DNA from: Halobacteriales archaeon SW_9_67_25
GTDB lineage: Archaea > Halobacteriota > Halobacteria > Halobacteriales > Haloarculaceae
DNA: 25,249 bases
NCBI GenBank assembly: GCA_003022745.1
Contig: PXSU01000118.1
Span: 1-25,249, forward strand
Reading direction: 5' to 3'
The position numbers and the translations under genes were made by a program. The notes under the pieces are model-generated. The model did not search any database. It was not told where the DNA came from and saw nothing but the letters and a program-made list of their open reading frames with translations. Of this stretch, positions 1 to 6,228 are shown one piece after another. Positions within the stretch are counted from its first letter, which is position 1. Each line of letters starts with the position of its first letter.

Positions 1-108
1 CTCCCCGGGCATACGTAAAAAAGGTTCAACGTCCTTCCTCTAAAACCCACTCTCGAAGTCTGAGTTGTGCTTTCCCAATGCCGAAGGGAAGGGTATAAAT
101 ATCAATAT

Positions 109-234
109 TCACTCGCCTCTGGTGTCATTCTCGGACGCTTCTTTCGCCGCCTCAGCGATGTGCTCCCAGAAGTCCTCCTCCATCCACCGAGCTATCTCAG
201 CCGAACTCGCCGATTCATCGGGACGGGTGACCAT
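109..234 (-). CDS. small acidic hypothetical protein (41 aa)
   Basis: I do not recognise this protein. It is strongly acidic (ending KEASENDTRGE) with a probable amphipathic helix (AEIARWMEEDFWEHIAEAA), which is typical of haloarchaeal coding sequence. The reading frame stays open upstream to an ATG at 312, but I chose the ATG at 234 because an AT-rich TATA-like box (258-266, minus strand) lies 24 nt upstream, the usual spacing for a leaderless haloarchaeal message, and because the extra upstream residues are basic and unlike coding sequence. It is in the low-GC island. Its helix-rich composition could suit a small regulatory or antitoxin-like protein, but nothing in the sequence shows this. 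Confidence 0.45.
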   Translation of the reverse strand: MVTRPDESASSAEIARWMEEDFWEHIAEAAKEASENDTRGE

Positions 235-340
235 ACAAGAACCAACGACTGGAAACTGAATAAAACTCGCGTCGACGACCGCTTCTGTACTCCTGACCCT
301 TCGAACAGCCAATTGAGTAGGGCTGACCAGGAGCCAAAAG

Positions 341-463
341 TCAGAGGCTCAGCTTCCTCACCGCTTCAGAAGACAGAGTCGGGAGTTCACTCGCGCTGGA
401 TATCTTTTCCGCCATATTCCGTAGCTGTATGCCCTTGATTCTCGTCGTCCGCTCACCACTCAT
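341..463 (-). CDS. possible tiny hypothetical protein (40 aa)
   Basis: This is a short open frame from an ATG at 463 to a TGA at 341, beginning MSGERTTRIKGIQ and ending SSEAVRKLSL. It lies 77 nt downstream of the 120-residue gene on the same strand and could be read from the same transcript. No TATA box or Shine-Dalgarno sequence is obvious just upstream. The protein is only mildly charged and matches no family I know. It may be spurious; I list it because the otherwise empty gap shows no better candidate. Confidence 0.22.
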   Translation of the reverse strand: MSGERTTRIKGIQLRNMAEKISSASELPTLSSEAVRKLSL

Positions 464-540
464 AGATGATGAAGTACTCGCTCACAAGTGCAGGGACTCT
501 GACCGAGCCTGATCGAGGGAGCTGACTGACCCGACAGTCG

Positions 541-903
541 TTAGCCGTTAAGAACGTAGTCCTGAATGAATTTGCCCGAGTACCGCGCCTTCGACTCTGA
601 GTCGTGATTCGTCTCTAAGTACACACCATCTCCAACCTCGCGGGGACGAACCATATCCCGATCCTCGTGAGTCGCCGTTGAATTGATGAGATACCGGGTC
701 TGTGCTCGCGCCGCCGAAATAGGCAGATCACTCTTTTTGATGTACTTGTTCTCGACCAGATACTCTACAAGCGAAATGTACTGCTCCGTATCGCTATCAA
801 CACCAATAAACTCAACCTTTTCAGTATCGGGGTCATATGAGGCCCTGGTCTGTTCCTCGATTTCAGCAACAATGGTTTCATCAGACTTGGATATGCTACT
901 CAT
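541..903 (-). CDS. hypothetical protein, restriction-island neighbour (120 aa)
   Basis: This is an acidic 120-residue protein without signal peptide or membrane segment. The N-terminal part looks mixed alpha/beta, and a conserved-looking C-terminal stretch contains RPREVGDGVYLETNHDS. I cannot assign a family. It is transcribed divergently from the restriction nuclease gene. A single AT-rich box at 938-945 (TTATAAAT on plus, ATTTATAA on minus) lies about 35 nt upstream of its ATG, so the two genes may share promoter control. The position suggests a role tied to the restriction system, such as a controller or accessory factor, but no helix-turn-helix is evident. GC content is lower than in the core genes to the right. 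Confidence 0.7.
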   Translation of the reverse strand: MSSISKSDETIVAEIEEQTRASYDPDTEKVEFIGVDSDTEQYISLVEYLVENKYIKKSDLPISAARAQTRYLINSTATHEDRDMVRPREVGDGVYLETNHDSESKARYSGKFIQDYVLNG

Positions 904-937
904 GTGGACACCTTTCGAAGGGTTTCGAATTCAAGGG

Positions 938-945
938 TTATAAAT
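938..945. promoter_or_regulatory. shared TATA-like box between divergent genes
   Basis: TTATAAAT on plus reads ATTTATAA on minus. It sits about 35 nt from the ATG at 903 (minus) and about 62 nt from the ATG at 1007 (plus), so it could serve either direction. No second TATA-like element is evident in this 103-nt gap. Confidence 0.5.
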
Positions 946-1006
946 CCATCACCAGTCTCGTGAAGAGTCCATAACTGGTTTGTATCATGGATTCAGCCTG
1001 TGGTGT

Positions 1007-1708
1007 ATGGATGACGATTCCAGCGAACTTAATCTCCGAAACTATCTGGACTCAGTTGCGGAGTTCTGCGCGGAAATGGAGTCCCGAACCGTCCCCGAGG
1101 ACAAGAGCGGCACGTCCAAACAAATCGGAACGTACTTTGAGAAAGAACTGCGCGACTGGTTCGAAGAAAAACATGGCCTTGTCTCCGAAGGCTCTGTCGC
1201 AGAAGACATCGATCTGCCCGCGTTTAACTTAGACGTCAAGACGACCTCGAACCGCCAACCACAGTCATCCAGCACCTTCGACGATCCCGGTGAACGAATC
1301 GTCGGTGTGGACTACAACATCCTGCTGTTCGTCTACGACAAACAGTCCGTCGACGGCGGGAATAAGTTCGAAATTAAGACGTGTGCCTACATCCCGAAGG
1401 AACGGGCCAGCGACTACCGCAAGTCCGACGATGCCGTCAAACTGGTCGCAGATTACGGAGAAGGCAAACTGTCCGAGTCAGAACTCCGTGAACAGTTGGA
1501 GAATCTGACTGGTGTCGGTGCAATTAGTGATGAAAAATTCAACGAAATCAAAGAAAATCCCCCAGAGAAGGGGGCAATCACGATAACTCCCGCCCTACAA
1601 TGGCGGTTCAACTACAACAAGATGGTCAAGGAAGACGTCCCCGAAGGAACTGACCGTATCTACGGCTCAATAGGAAGCCAAAGTACTCTGTCCGACATCG
1701 GGGAATAG
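1007..1708 (+). CDS. PD-(D/E)XK-type restriction endonuclease (233 aa)
   Basis: This is probably the DNA-cleaving partner of the methyltransferase encoded tail to tail with it. The N-terminal helix SGTSKQIGTYFEKELRDWFEE (about residues 34-54) resembles the first helix of many restriction nucleases. It is followed by DIDLPAFNLDVKTTS (about 67-81), a PD-(D/E)XK arrangement with Asp, then Asp-Val-Lys as candidate metal and catalytic residues. The strand VDYNILLFVYD (101-111) fits the nuclease core. An in-frame TTG at 980 would add nine residues (YHGFSLWC and others) that do not look halophilic, so I prefer the ATG at 1007. The last 42 nt overlap the 3' end of the methyltransferase. Recognition sequence and exact subtype cannot be read from the sequence. 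Confidence 0.75.
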   Translation: MDDDSSELNLRNYLDSVAEFCAEMESRTVPEDKSGTSKQIGTYFEKELRDWFEEKHGLVSEGSVAEDIDLPAFNLDVKTTSNRQPQSSSTFDDPGERIVGVDYNILLFVYDKQSVDGGNKFEIKTCAYIPKERASDYRKSDDAVKLVADYGEGKLSESELREQLENLTGVGAISDEKFNEIKENPPEKGAITITPALQWRFNYNKMVKEDVPEGTDRIYGSIGSQSTLSDIGE

Positions 1709-3898
1709 CGACCCCTCAGACAGCATCCCCTCAACAAGCTCGTCAACTTCGGCCTGTACAACCTCCAAATCCTCGATATTCTTCTTGTTGTACGTCCGCT
1801 TGCTCACGCCCGTGTGCTGCGGCACAACCTCGTGGGCCTCCATTGAGAGTTCCGCGAGGCGCTTACTATCCTCAGTCTCTCGGTACTCCGGCAGTTCCAG
1901 TTTGGAGATAACTGTCTTCGAGAGGCTCGATTTACCCTCAGAGGCAATCCCTTTGATTGACTTCTGGTAAATCGACGAGTTGAGCAGCCCGCAAAGGAAG
2001 TGGGCCTCGTACTCGTTGTCGGTCGAGATGAACATAAAGTGGTCGCCGGGGACGACCATCTTCTCGCCCAAGTCCTCGTCATCGACAGTACTGACGACTG
2101 CGAAATGTGGCTTGAATCCGAGCCGGCACCAGACCACCTTGTAATCCGACCACGTGTACTCACCGAGACCGAACACGTTGTAGAACGTCCCCTTGTCAAG
2201 CCACGTCGACGAACGGTCTTCGAGGGCCTGTCTGTGAGACTCCAGGTACTCGTACGTCTTGGGACAGTTGTTCTGCATCTCGGTCTCGTTGTCCTCGTTG
2301 GCCTTCTTGATGGGGACAAGATGCAGTTCGTGACCGAACAATCCGTACTTCACCACGTTCTTCGACTTGATGTAGGGGTAGACGTGATCGTGTTCCAACT
2401 CGGCGAGCTGGCTTCGATCGATGCTGTACACATCAGTCGCGTCGTCCTTCACCCCATGCCGAATGTCGTGTTCACACTCGCCGAGAGCCCGGTTCTCAGC
2501 ATCCTCTCTCACCCAAGATGAGGATGGCTCGTCTTCCTCAACCGGAATCATCCCTGTCTCCTCATGCTCCAACGTGTCCCACATTCTATCGGCGGTAGAG
2601 AACTCTGGCTTCCCGCTACCCTTTTTCCATGAGTCCGTTTCAATCGGGAATCCGGGCTGCTCGTCGGCTTCAATCATGTAAATGGCTGAATGGACGCCCA
2701 CATCATCACCAAACGGCCGCAGTCTGTTGAAGTCGTGAATGTGCCGTACCGCGACCAGTCGTGAATTCACTTGTTGGGTGCGGAGAAGACGCCCGGCAGG
2801 CCCCTTCATAATGTCCCGCTTCAGTACGAAGCTGGCGTTCCCCCCTTCGGCGAGGTAGTGGTAGACGCACACCCAGATGAACGGCACCGAGATGTCGTCG
2901 TTAACGTGGCCGAGCCGTGTCTCAACACCGTGGTGCGGGAGCAAGTCTAACTGCTTCACGTACTTCTCTCGCCACGCGTCCCGCACTGGTTCGGACAGGT
3001 TCCCCCACGTGATCCACGGCGGATTCCCGACCAAGTGGTCGACAGTTAGGTTGATCGATTCGCCGCTGTACCGAATCTCGTCCTCCCGTGTCAGCTTCAA
3101 CGAATCTGTCAGGAACACCGGAATTTCAAGACGGTCCACCTCCGCCTCTTCAAGGACGGGGAGGAGCGAAAGAAGGTAGCTGAGCTTCGCACTCTTAACC
3201 GCGACCGGGTTCAGGTCGATGCCGTACACGGTTTCGGTGATGACGTCCACGAGCGCGTCGGGGGCAAGATCACCTCCCAACGCGTCCCGCTTGGCGTCGA
3301 TGCACGTGGCAAGGAAGATTCCCGATCCACAACCCGGGTCAAGGAACGTGTCGGTTTTGTAGTCACCGACGTTGAGTTCTCCCACAGACAGTTCGGCGAC
3401 CCCTCTTGGGGTGTAGTACTCGCCGAGCTGGAGACGCATCTCGTGGGAGATAATGCTCTCATAAAGACCCCGGAGGAAATCCGAGCCCGAATTCACCAGA
3501 TCGACCTTGCCGAGGAACTCATCGATGTTTCGCCTGATGGAGTCCGTGTCGATGATCGCCTCGTGCAACGATTGGAAGCTGAACGAAAGTGCGTCTGTAT
3601 TGTAGTTCGTCTCCTGATTGACGACTTGGAACCCGAATTGCCGTTCCGCAAACTCAATGATCTGGTCAACGACGAAGTCGTAGTACAGAGTGTCGATGAA
3701 CAGGCTTTCCCGAGGGTTGGCTATTTCGAGTCCGTTGAAGATGTCTCCGTGACTATCGGTGAAGAACTGCTCCCACTCGGCCTGCGCTTCTTGAAGCTGT
3801 TCGTCGGACGAAAGCGCTTCTACCGCGTTTGACGTATACCGTTCGTATAGACGACTATTCCGCCCCCACGTGCTGAAGATTGATGTGTTACCCGCCAT
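1667..3898 (-). CDS. N6-adenine-specific DNA methyltransferase (Eco57I-like class, 743 aa)
   Basis: This enzyme probably transfers a methyl group from S-adenosylmethionine to adenine N6, protecting host DNA from the adjacent nuclease. It shows a motif X-like GEYYTPRGVA (159-168), motif I DPGCGSGIF (187-195) for cofactor binding, a VYGIDLNPVAV strand (224-234), and the catalytic motif IV NPPW (292-295) in LVGNPPWITWG. The roughly 400 C-terminal residues should form the target-recognition region, and NSSIYQ (near 655) resembles the Eco57I-like TRD region. No PD-(D/E)XK motif is seen in it, so it is a modification subunit rather than a fused type IIG enzyme. A palindromic CTTATAAG at 3942-3949 could be its own promoter. 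Its start codon also overlaps the end of a small upstream frame. The family assignment is firm. Confidence 0.93.
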   Translation of the reverse strand: MAGNTSIFSTWGRNSRLYERYTSNAVEALSSDEQLQEAQAEWEQFFTDSHGDIFNGLEIANPRESLFIDTLYYDFVVDQIIEFAERQFGFQVVNQETNYNTDALSFSFQSLHEAIIDTDSIRRNIDEFLGKVDLVNSGSDFLRGLYESIISHEMRLQLGEYYTPRGVAELSVGELNVGDYKTDTFLDPGCGSGIFLATCIDAKRDALGGDLAPDALVDVITETVYGIDLNPVAVKSAKLSYLLSLLPVLEEAEVDRLEIPVFLTDSLKLTREDEIRYSGESINLTVDHLVGNPPWITWGNLSEPVRDAWREKYVKQLDLLPHHGVETRLGHVNDDISVPFIWVCVYHYLAEGGNASFVLKRDIMKGPAGRLLRTQQVNSRLVAVRHIHDFNRLRPFGDDVGVHSAIYMIEADEQPGFPIETDSWKKGSGKPEFSTADRMWDTLEHEETGMIPVEEDEPSSSWVREDAENRALGECEHDIRHGVKDDATDVYSIDRSQLAELEHDHVYPYIKSKNVVKYGLFGHELHLVPIKKANEDNETEMQNNCPKTYEYLESHRQALEDRSSTWLDKGTFYNVFGLGEYTWSDYKVVWCRLGFKPHFAVVSTVDDEDLGEKMVVPGDHFMFISTDNEYEAHFLCGLLNSSIYQKSIKGIASEGKSSLSKTVISKLELPEYRETEDSKRLAELSMEAHEVVPQHTGVSKRTYNKKNIEDLEVVQAEVDELVEGMLSEGSLFPDVGQSTLASY

Positions 3899-4118
3899 TT
3901 GAGATCCTTGTAATGCGTTGGAACCAATTTTGTCGTCCTATCTTATAAGCATTCGATGAACGCGCGCATCGACCGAACCAGAACCAAGGAACGTTATCTG
4001 GATGTTCTACTAACCACCGACTCGGTGGTGACCGAACTTCCTCGATAACGCCCACGTGTTCTGTGGCGGTCCGAAGGCTACGAGGTTCGACCTTCGGTTG
4101 GACGCTTTCCAAACTCAT
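3888..4118 (-). CDS. hypothetical protein (76 aa), possibly degenerate
   Basis: This frame starts with an ATG whose ATGA overlaps the stop of the 56-residue gene upstream, and it ends inside the first codons of the methyltransferase, so it fits a translationally coupled chain. The N-terminal half (MSLESVQPKVEPRSLRT...) is plausible. The C-terminal third, from AYKIGRQNWF onward, is encoded by the AT-rich promoter-like segment before the methyltransferase and is basic, unlike haloarchaeal proteins. I suspect the true product was longer or different and has been truncated by rearrangement. No family recognised. Confidence 0.35.
   Translation of the reverse strand: MSLESVQPKVEPRSLRTATEHVGVIEEVRSPPSRWLVEHPDNVPWFWFGRCARSSNAYKIGRQNWFQRITRISNGG
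3942..3949 (-). promoter_or_regulatory. TATA-like box for the methyltransferase gene
   Basis: CTTATAAG, a perfect 8-bp palindrome in an AT-rich stretch, lies 44 nt upstream of the methyltransferase ATG. A transcript starting about 25 nt downstream would have a leader of roughly 20 nt. It lies inside the upstream 76-residue frame. Confidence 0.4.
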
Positions 4119-4285
4119 GCGTTCTCACCTTCCTTGGCCCGGACATCCCTCACATAGACTCGCCCAGGAGCCTTCTCGGCGTGCTCCCGACAAGCTGAGT
4201 CTTCGGCGTATCCTCGACCAGGAGCGTTGACGACGACCGTGTGGGTCGCCTCGCGGTTGCACCCGAGCTCCCGACAGGTCGTCAT
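4115..4285 (-). CDS. 56-aa Cys/His-containing small protein
   Basis: ATG at 4285 reads MTTCRELGCNREATH, then ACREHAEKAPGRVYV, ending KEGENA. Three cysteines (4, 9, 32) and two histidines (15, 35) arranged C-x4-C-x5-H and C-x2-H suggest a small metal-binding fold. The start overlaps the stop of the gene upstream (TGATG) and its stop overlaps the ATG of the next frame (ATGA), so three small frames form a coupled chain. Such mini-proteins are common in haloarchaeal mobile regions. The function is unknown and metal binding is inferred only from residue spacing. Confidence 0.65.
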   Translation of the reverse strand: MTTCRELGCNREATHTVVVNAPGRGYAEDSACREHAEKAPGRVYVRDVRAKEGENA

Positions 4286-4506
4286 CAGGCATCGCCCCCG
4301 TTCTCTCGAACTGGAATCCAGTACGGTTCGTCCGAGTCGAATTTGATAACCCGCTCCAGATGAGCGTCCTCGTCGACGAGGTCGATGGCCTGCTTTGCTG
4401 CCGAGAGCGTCAGGGTACCCGTCTGGAACGTGTAGCTTCGCTCGAGGACGCCAGGTTCAGTCGCGAGTCGCACGTCGACGACTGGTCCGAAACGACGCTT
4501 GTTCAC
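4285..4506 (-). CDS. hypothetical protein (73 aa from GTG), start uncertain or frame-damaged
   Basis: The visible start is a GTG at 4506 giving MNKRRFGPVVDVRLATEPG and ending VRENGGDA; YTFQTGTLTLSAAKQAIDLVDEDAHLE looks like genuine haloarchaeal coding sequence. The same frame stays open upstream to 4581 and reads FEITTVDGDEVTLEGPWSS, which also looks coding, but it meets a TGA at 4582-4584 with no start codon before it. An ATG at 4585 is in another frame; one extra base between it and 4575 would join them. So the gene either uses the internal GTG or has a frameshift near its start. It heads the chain of small coupled genes. Function unknown. Confidence 0.6.
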   Translation of the reverse strand: MNKRRFGPVVDVRLATEPGVLERSYTFQTGTLTLSAAKQAIDLVDEDAHLERVIKFDSDEPYWIPVRENGGDA

Positions 4507-4572
4507 GCACCCGGCCCGAGAACTCCATGGCCCCTCGAGCGTGACTTCGTCGCCGTCGACGGTAGTTATCTC

Positions 4573-4587
4573 GAATGACGGTCATTC
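4573..4587. repeat. 7-bp inverted repeat (GAATGAC-G-GTCATTC)
   Basis: A perfect inverted repeat with a one-base centre sits exactly where the upstream small gene should start, downstream of an AT-rich stretch at 4626-4640 (minus TTTTTAAGAG) that could be its TATA box. The layout resembles an operator between promoter and start codon. Confidence 0.4.
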
Positions 4588-4812
4588 AAGCCACACATGG
4601 GAAGCCTCGGTTCAGCTTTGCGACTCTTAAAAAGACTCGAAATTCCCCAATCTCAGGAGCTCTGGCGACAGTTTTATGAATCTCGCACGAGCATCAATTC
4701 CCGTCGCTAACGGAAGTCCCAGTGATGGACTATCGGAATGCCCCACGGAAAACGGCTGTTAACTCACCAAATCCAGAGCCGTCTGGCGAATGTAACCCAA
4801 GTGCAAGCCAGA

Positions 4813-4884
4813 TGGACTCGCCGGGATTTGAACCCGGGGCCTCTCCCATGCCAAGGGAGTGATCTACCGCTGATCTACGAGCCC
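4813..4884 (-). tRNA. tRNA-Ala (anticodon GGC)
   Basis: The minus strand folds as a full 72-nt cloverleaf. The acceptor stem GGGCTCG pairs with CGAGTCC (one G-U pair), with discriminator A at 4813. The D arm has GATC/GATC flanking AGCGGTA. The anticodon arm CTCCC/GGGAG encloses TTGGCAT, giving anticodon GGC (decodes GCC, alanine). The T arm is CCGGG-TTCAAAT-CCCGG. There is no intron and CCA is not encoded. A TTTAAA box at 4915-4920 lies about 31 nt upstream and is the likely promoter. Its 3' end faces the low-GC island, as expected of a tRNA used as an integration site. Confidence 0.95.
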
Positions 4885-4914
4885 ACAGACGGACGAGCGT
4901 ACTTTTCGGGTTCG

Positions 4915-4920
4915 TTTAAA
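4915..4920 (-). promoter_or_regulatory. TATA box of tRNA-Ala
   Basis: TTTAAA within GGGTTTAAACG on the minus strand, about 31 nt upstream of the mature tRNA 5' end. Confidence 0.6.
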
Positions 4921-4995
4921 CCCATCGGACCGCTCCCATCCCGACCGTCGCAGTTGCTCGGCCACACCCGGCCGTGTAGCAACACAGGGGAACGA

Positions 4996-5045
4996 AGGGG
5001 CGTGTAGCCCCTGCGTGTGACACTACGGAGCCAGGTGGCTCCACA
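4996..5045. other. hairpin cluster in intergenic DNA
   Basis: Between the tRNA and the YbaK gene are GGGGC-GTGTA-GCCCC and GGAGCC-AGGT-GGCTCC, the latter nested in a CGTGTG/CACACG pairing. Just to the left is GTGT-AGCA-ACAC. No open frame fits. It may be a small structured RNA or processing/termination signals; the sequence alone does not decide. Confidence 0.35.
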
Positions 5046-5074
5046 CGTACATTGCATCTCAGCGAAAATAAGTG

Positions 5075-5094
5075 TGTCTGACGCTCGTCAGACA
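5075..5094 (-). terminator. 20-bp palindrome, candidate terminator of the YbaK-type gene
   Basis: TGTCTGACG-CT-CGTCAGACA is a perfect inverted repeat with 9-bp arms, starting 26 nt after the stop of the minus-strand YbaK-type gene. On the minus strand it is followed by ACACTTATTTT, a T-rich run. A symmetrical operator is the alternative. Confidence 0.45.
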
Positions 5095-5119
5095 GTAACG
5101 GCCCCGGCACAGCCCACGG

Positions 5120-5593
5120 TCACTGCGCCACGTGAGCTACCTCGGCGCCCGAGAGTTCGCGGACGCGCTCGGGCGAGATGGGGAAGACGGCCTCGGGCGT
5201 GCCGGCGGCAGCCCAGACCGTGTCGAACTCGGTGAGAGTCTCGTCGAGGTAGACCGGCACCTCGGCGTCGTGGAGGAAGGGCGGGACGCCGCCGATAGAC
5301 CAGCCCAGCGTGTCCTTGATCTCGTCGGCGTCGGCCATCCCGACCGCGTCCGGGTCCGTACCACGGATCTCCGCGAGGCGCTGTTCGCTCACGCGGTTGG
5401 CACCGCTTGTCACGACCACCACCAGCTCGTCCGCGACCATCGCGATGGAACTGGCGATCTGGGCCACGTCACAGCCGATTGCCTCGGCCGCATCGGCTGC
5501 CGTCTTCGTCCCCTCGGGGAACTCGTGGACGTCGACCTCGAAGTCCAGTTCCTCGCGTGCACGTTCTTTGAATTCGGCGGTTCGCGGATGCAT
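5120..5593 (-). CDS. YbaK/aminoacyl-tRNA synthetase-associated editing-domain protein (157 aa)
   Basis: This is a stand-alone YbaK/ProX-type domain. Family members deacylate mischarged tRNAs such as Cys- or Ala-tRNA(Pro) in the cytoplasm. Supporting features are the full-length single domain of about 157 residues, the VDVHEFPEGTKTAADAAEAIGCDVAQIASS segment, the strand LVVVVTSGANRVSEQRLAE, and the late GWSIGGVPPFLH and VPVYLDETLTEFDTVWAAAGTP motifs characteristic of the family. The position after AQI, often a Lys (QIVKSL) in editing enzymes, reads ASS here, so the substrate or activity may differ. The ATG at 5593 has a TTTAGT-like box about 25-30 nt upstream, consistent with leaderless transcription. 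Confidence 0.85.
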   Translation of the reverse strand: MHPRTAEFKERAREELDFEVDVHEFPEGTKTAADAAEAIGCDVAQIASSIAMVADELVVVVTSGANRVSEQRLAEIRGTDPDAVGMADADEIKDTLGWSIGGVPPFLHDAEVPVYLDETLTEFDTVWAAAGTPEAVFPISPERVRELSGAEVAHVAQ

Positions 5594-5683
5594 ACCCGTG
5601 GATGGCTGCCCCGTCGACTAAATCCCATCGACAGCGGGACGACCGATACGAACACCTTTGTCGAGTCGTGCCCGAACGCAATC

Positions 5684-6061
5684 ATGGTAGAGCGACCGCC
5701 GCTTGCGGCCTTCGACGACGGGACCTTCGACCACGTCGCCGCCGAGACGGCGGTGTCCGCCGACCGGCTCCGGGCACTGGTCCGGCGCCACCAGGAGGGC
5801 GTCCGAGACCTCCCCGGCGTCGACGACATCGTCTACGAGTGGCGCAACCACTTCCACATGGACCCGCTACTGGTCCGTACCGACGCAGTCTACGTCCTCG
5901 CGCTGCCGGGCCACGTCTGGGAGGAGTTCGCCGACCGCCTGGACGTCTCGGAGACCGAACTGGACGCCCTGCTTTCAGTCCACGACCGGCAGGCCCGCGC
6001 GCTGGTCGACGCCACCGGTCGCCTGGACGGCGACACCGCACTCGTGCTCACCCGCCCCTGA
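5684..6061 (+). CDS. conserved haloarchaeal hypothetical protein (125 aa)
   Basis: ATG at 5684 gives MVERPPLAAFDDGTFDHVAAETAVSAD and so on, ending ALVLTRP. It is an acidic soluble protein with predicted helices and the pattern GVDDIVYEWRNHFHMDPLLVRTDAVYVLALPGHVWEEFAD; the Trp/His-rich central segment looks conserved. I do not recognise a named family. The frame is open far upstream (to 5132), but that part is antisense to the YbaK-type gene and not coding. It diverges from that gene across a 90-nt gap. It has no signal peptide or membrane segment. Confidence 0.75.
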   Translation: MVERPPLAAFDDGTFDHVAAETAVSADRLRALVRRHQEGVRDLPGVDDIVYEWRNHFHMDPLLVRTDAVYVLALPGHVWEEFADRLDVSETELDALLSVHDRQARALVDATGRLDGDTALVLTRP

Positions 6062-6142
6062 CACTGGTTGCGGTCCGCCCGCGGAACAAGTCCGGTTCTC
6101 ACGCGGGAGTCCGGCCATCGCAAATAGGGACCTGGATTTTCA

Positions 6143-6161
6143 AAAATAGATATCCTATTTT
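6143..6161. promoter_or_regulatory. inverted repeat upstream of dpsA (AAAATAG-5-CTATTTT)
   Basis: Perfect 7-bp arms with a 5-bp spacer lie in an unusually AT-rich block 34 nt upstream of the dpsA TATA-like box. The position suits an iron- or redox-responsive regulator site, as expected for Dps genes; the cognate protein is not identifiable. Confidence 0.45.
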
Positions 6162-6194
6162 CTCTATCCTAAAATTATTTTTCAGAATAGCAGG

Positions 6195-6201
6195 TTTTAA
6201 G
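6195..6201 (+). promoter_or_regulatory. TATA box of dpsA
   Basis: TTTTAAG with 27 nt to the dpsA ATG at 6229, the spacing of leaderless haloarchaeal genes. Confidence 0.5.
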
Positions 6202-6228
6202 TTCGCCGACGCCGTTGTATCGAATGCA

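Noticed and set aside
67..438. 123-aa plus-strand frame
   Set aside because: Basic and Ser/Arg-rich, overlapping better minus-strand candidates; likely spurious.
980..1006. TTG start for the restriction nuclease
   Set aside because: The extra nine residues are not halophilic in character, and ATG is available at 1007; not excluded.
1..4812. Direct repeat of the tRNA 3' end marking the far island boundary
   Set aside because: Only short matches such as GACTCGCC near 4150 were seen, below what would support an attachment site.
5132..6061. 309-aa plus frame
   Set aside because: The first part is antisense to the YbaK-type gene; only the part from the ATG at 5684 looks coding.
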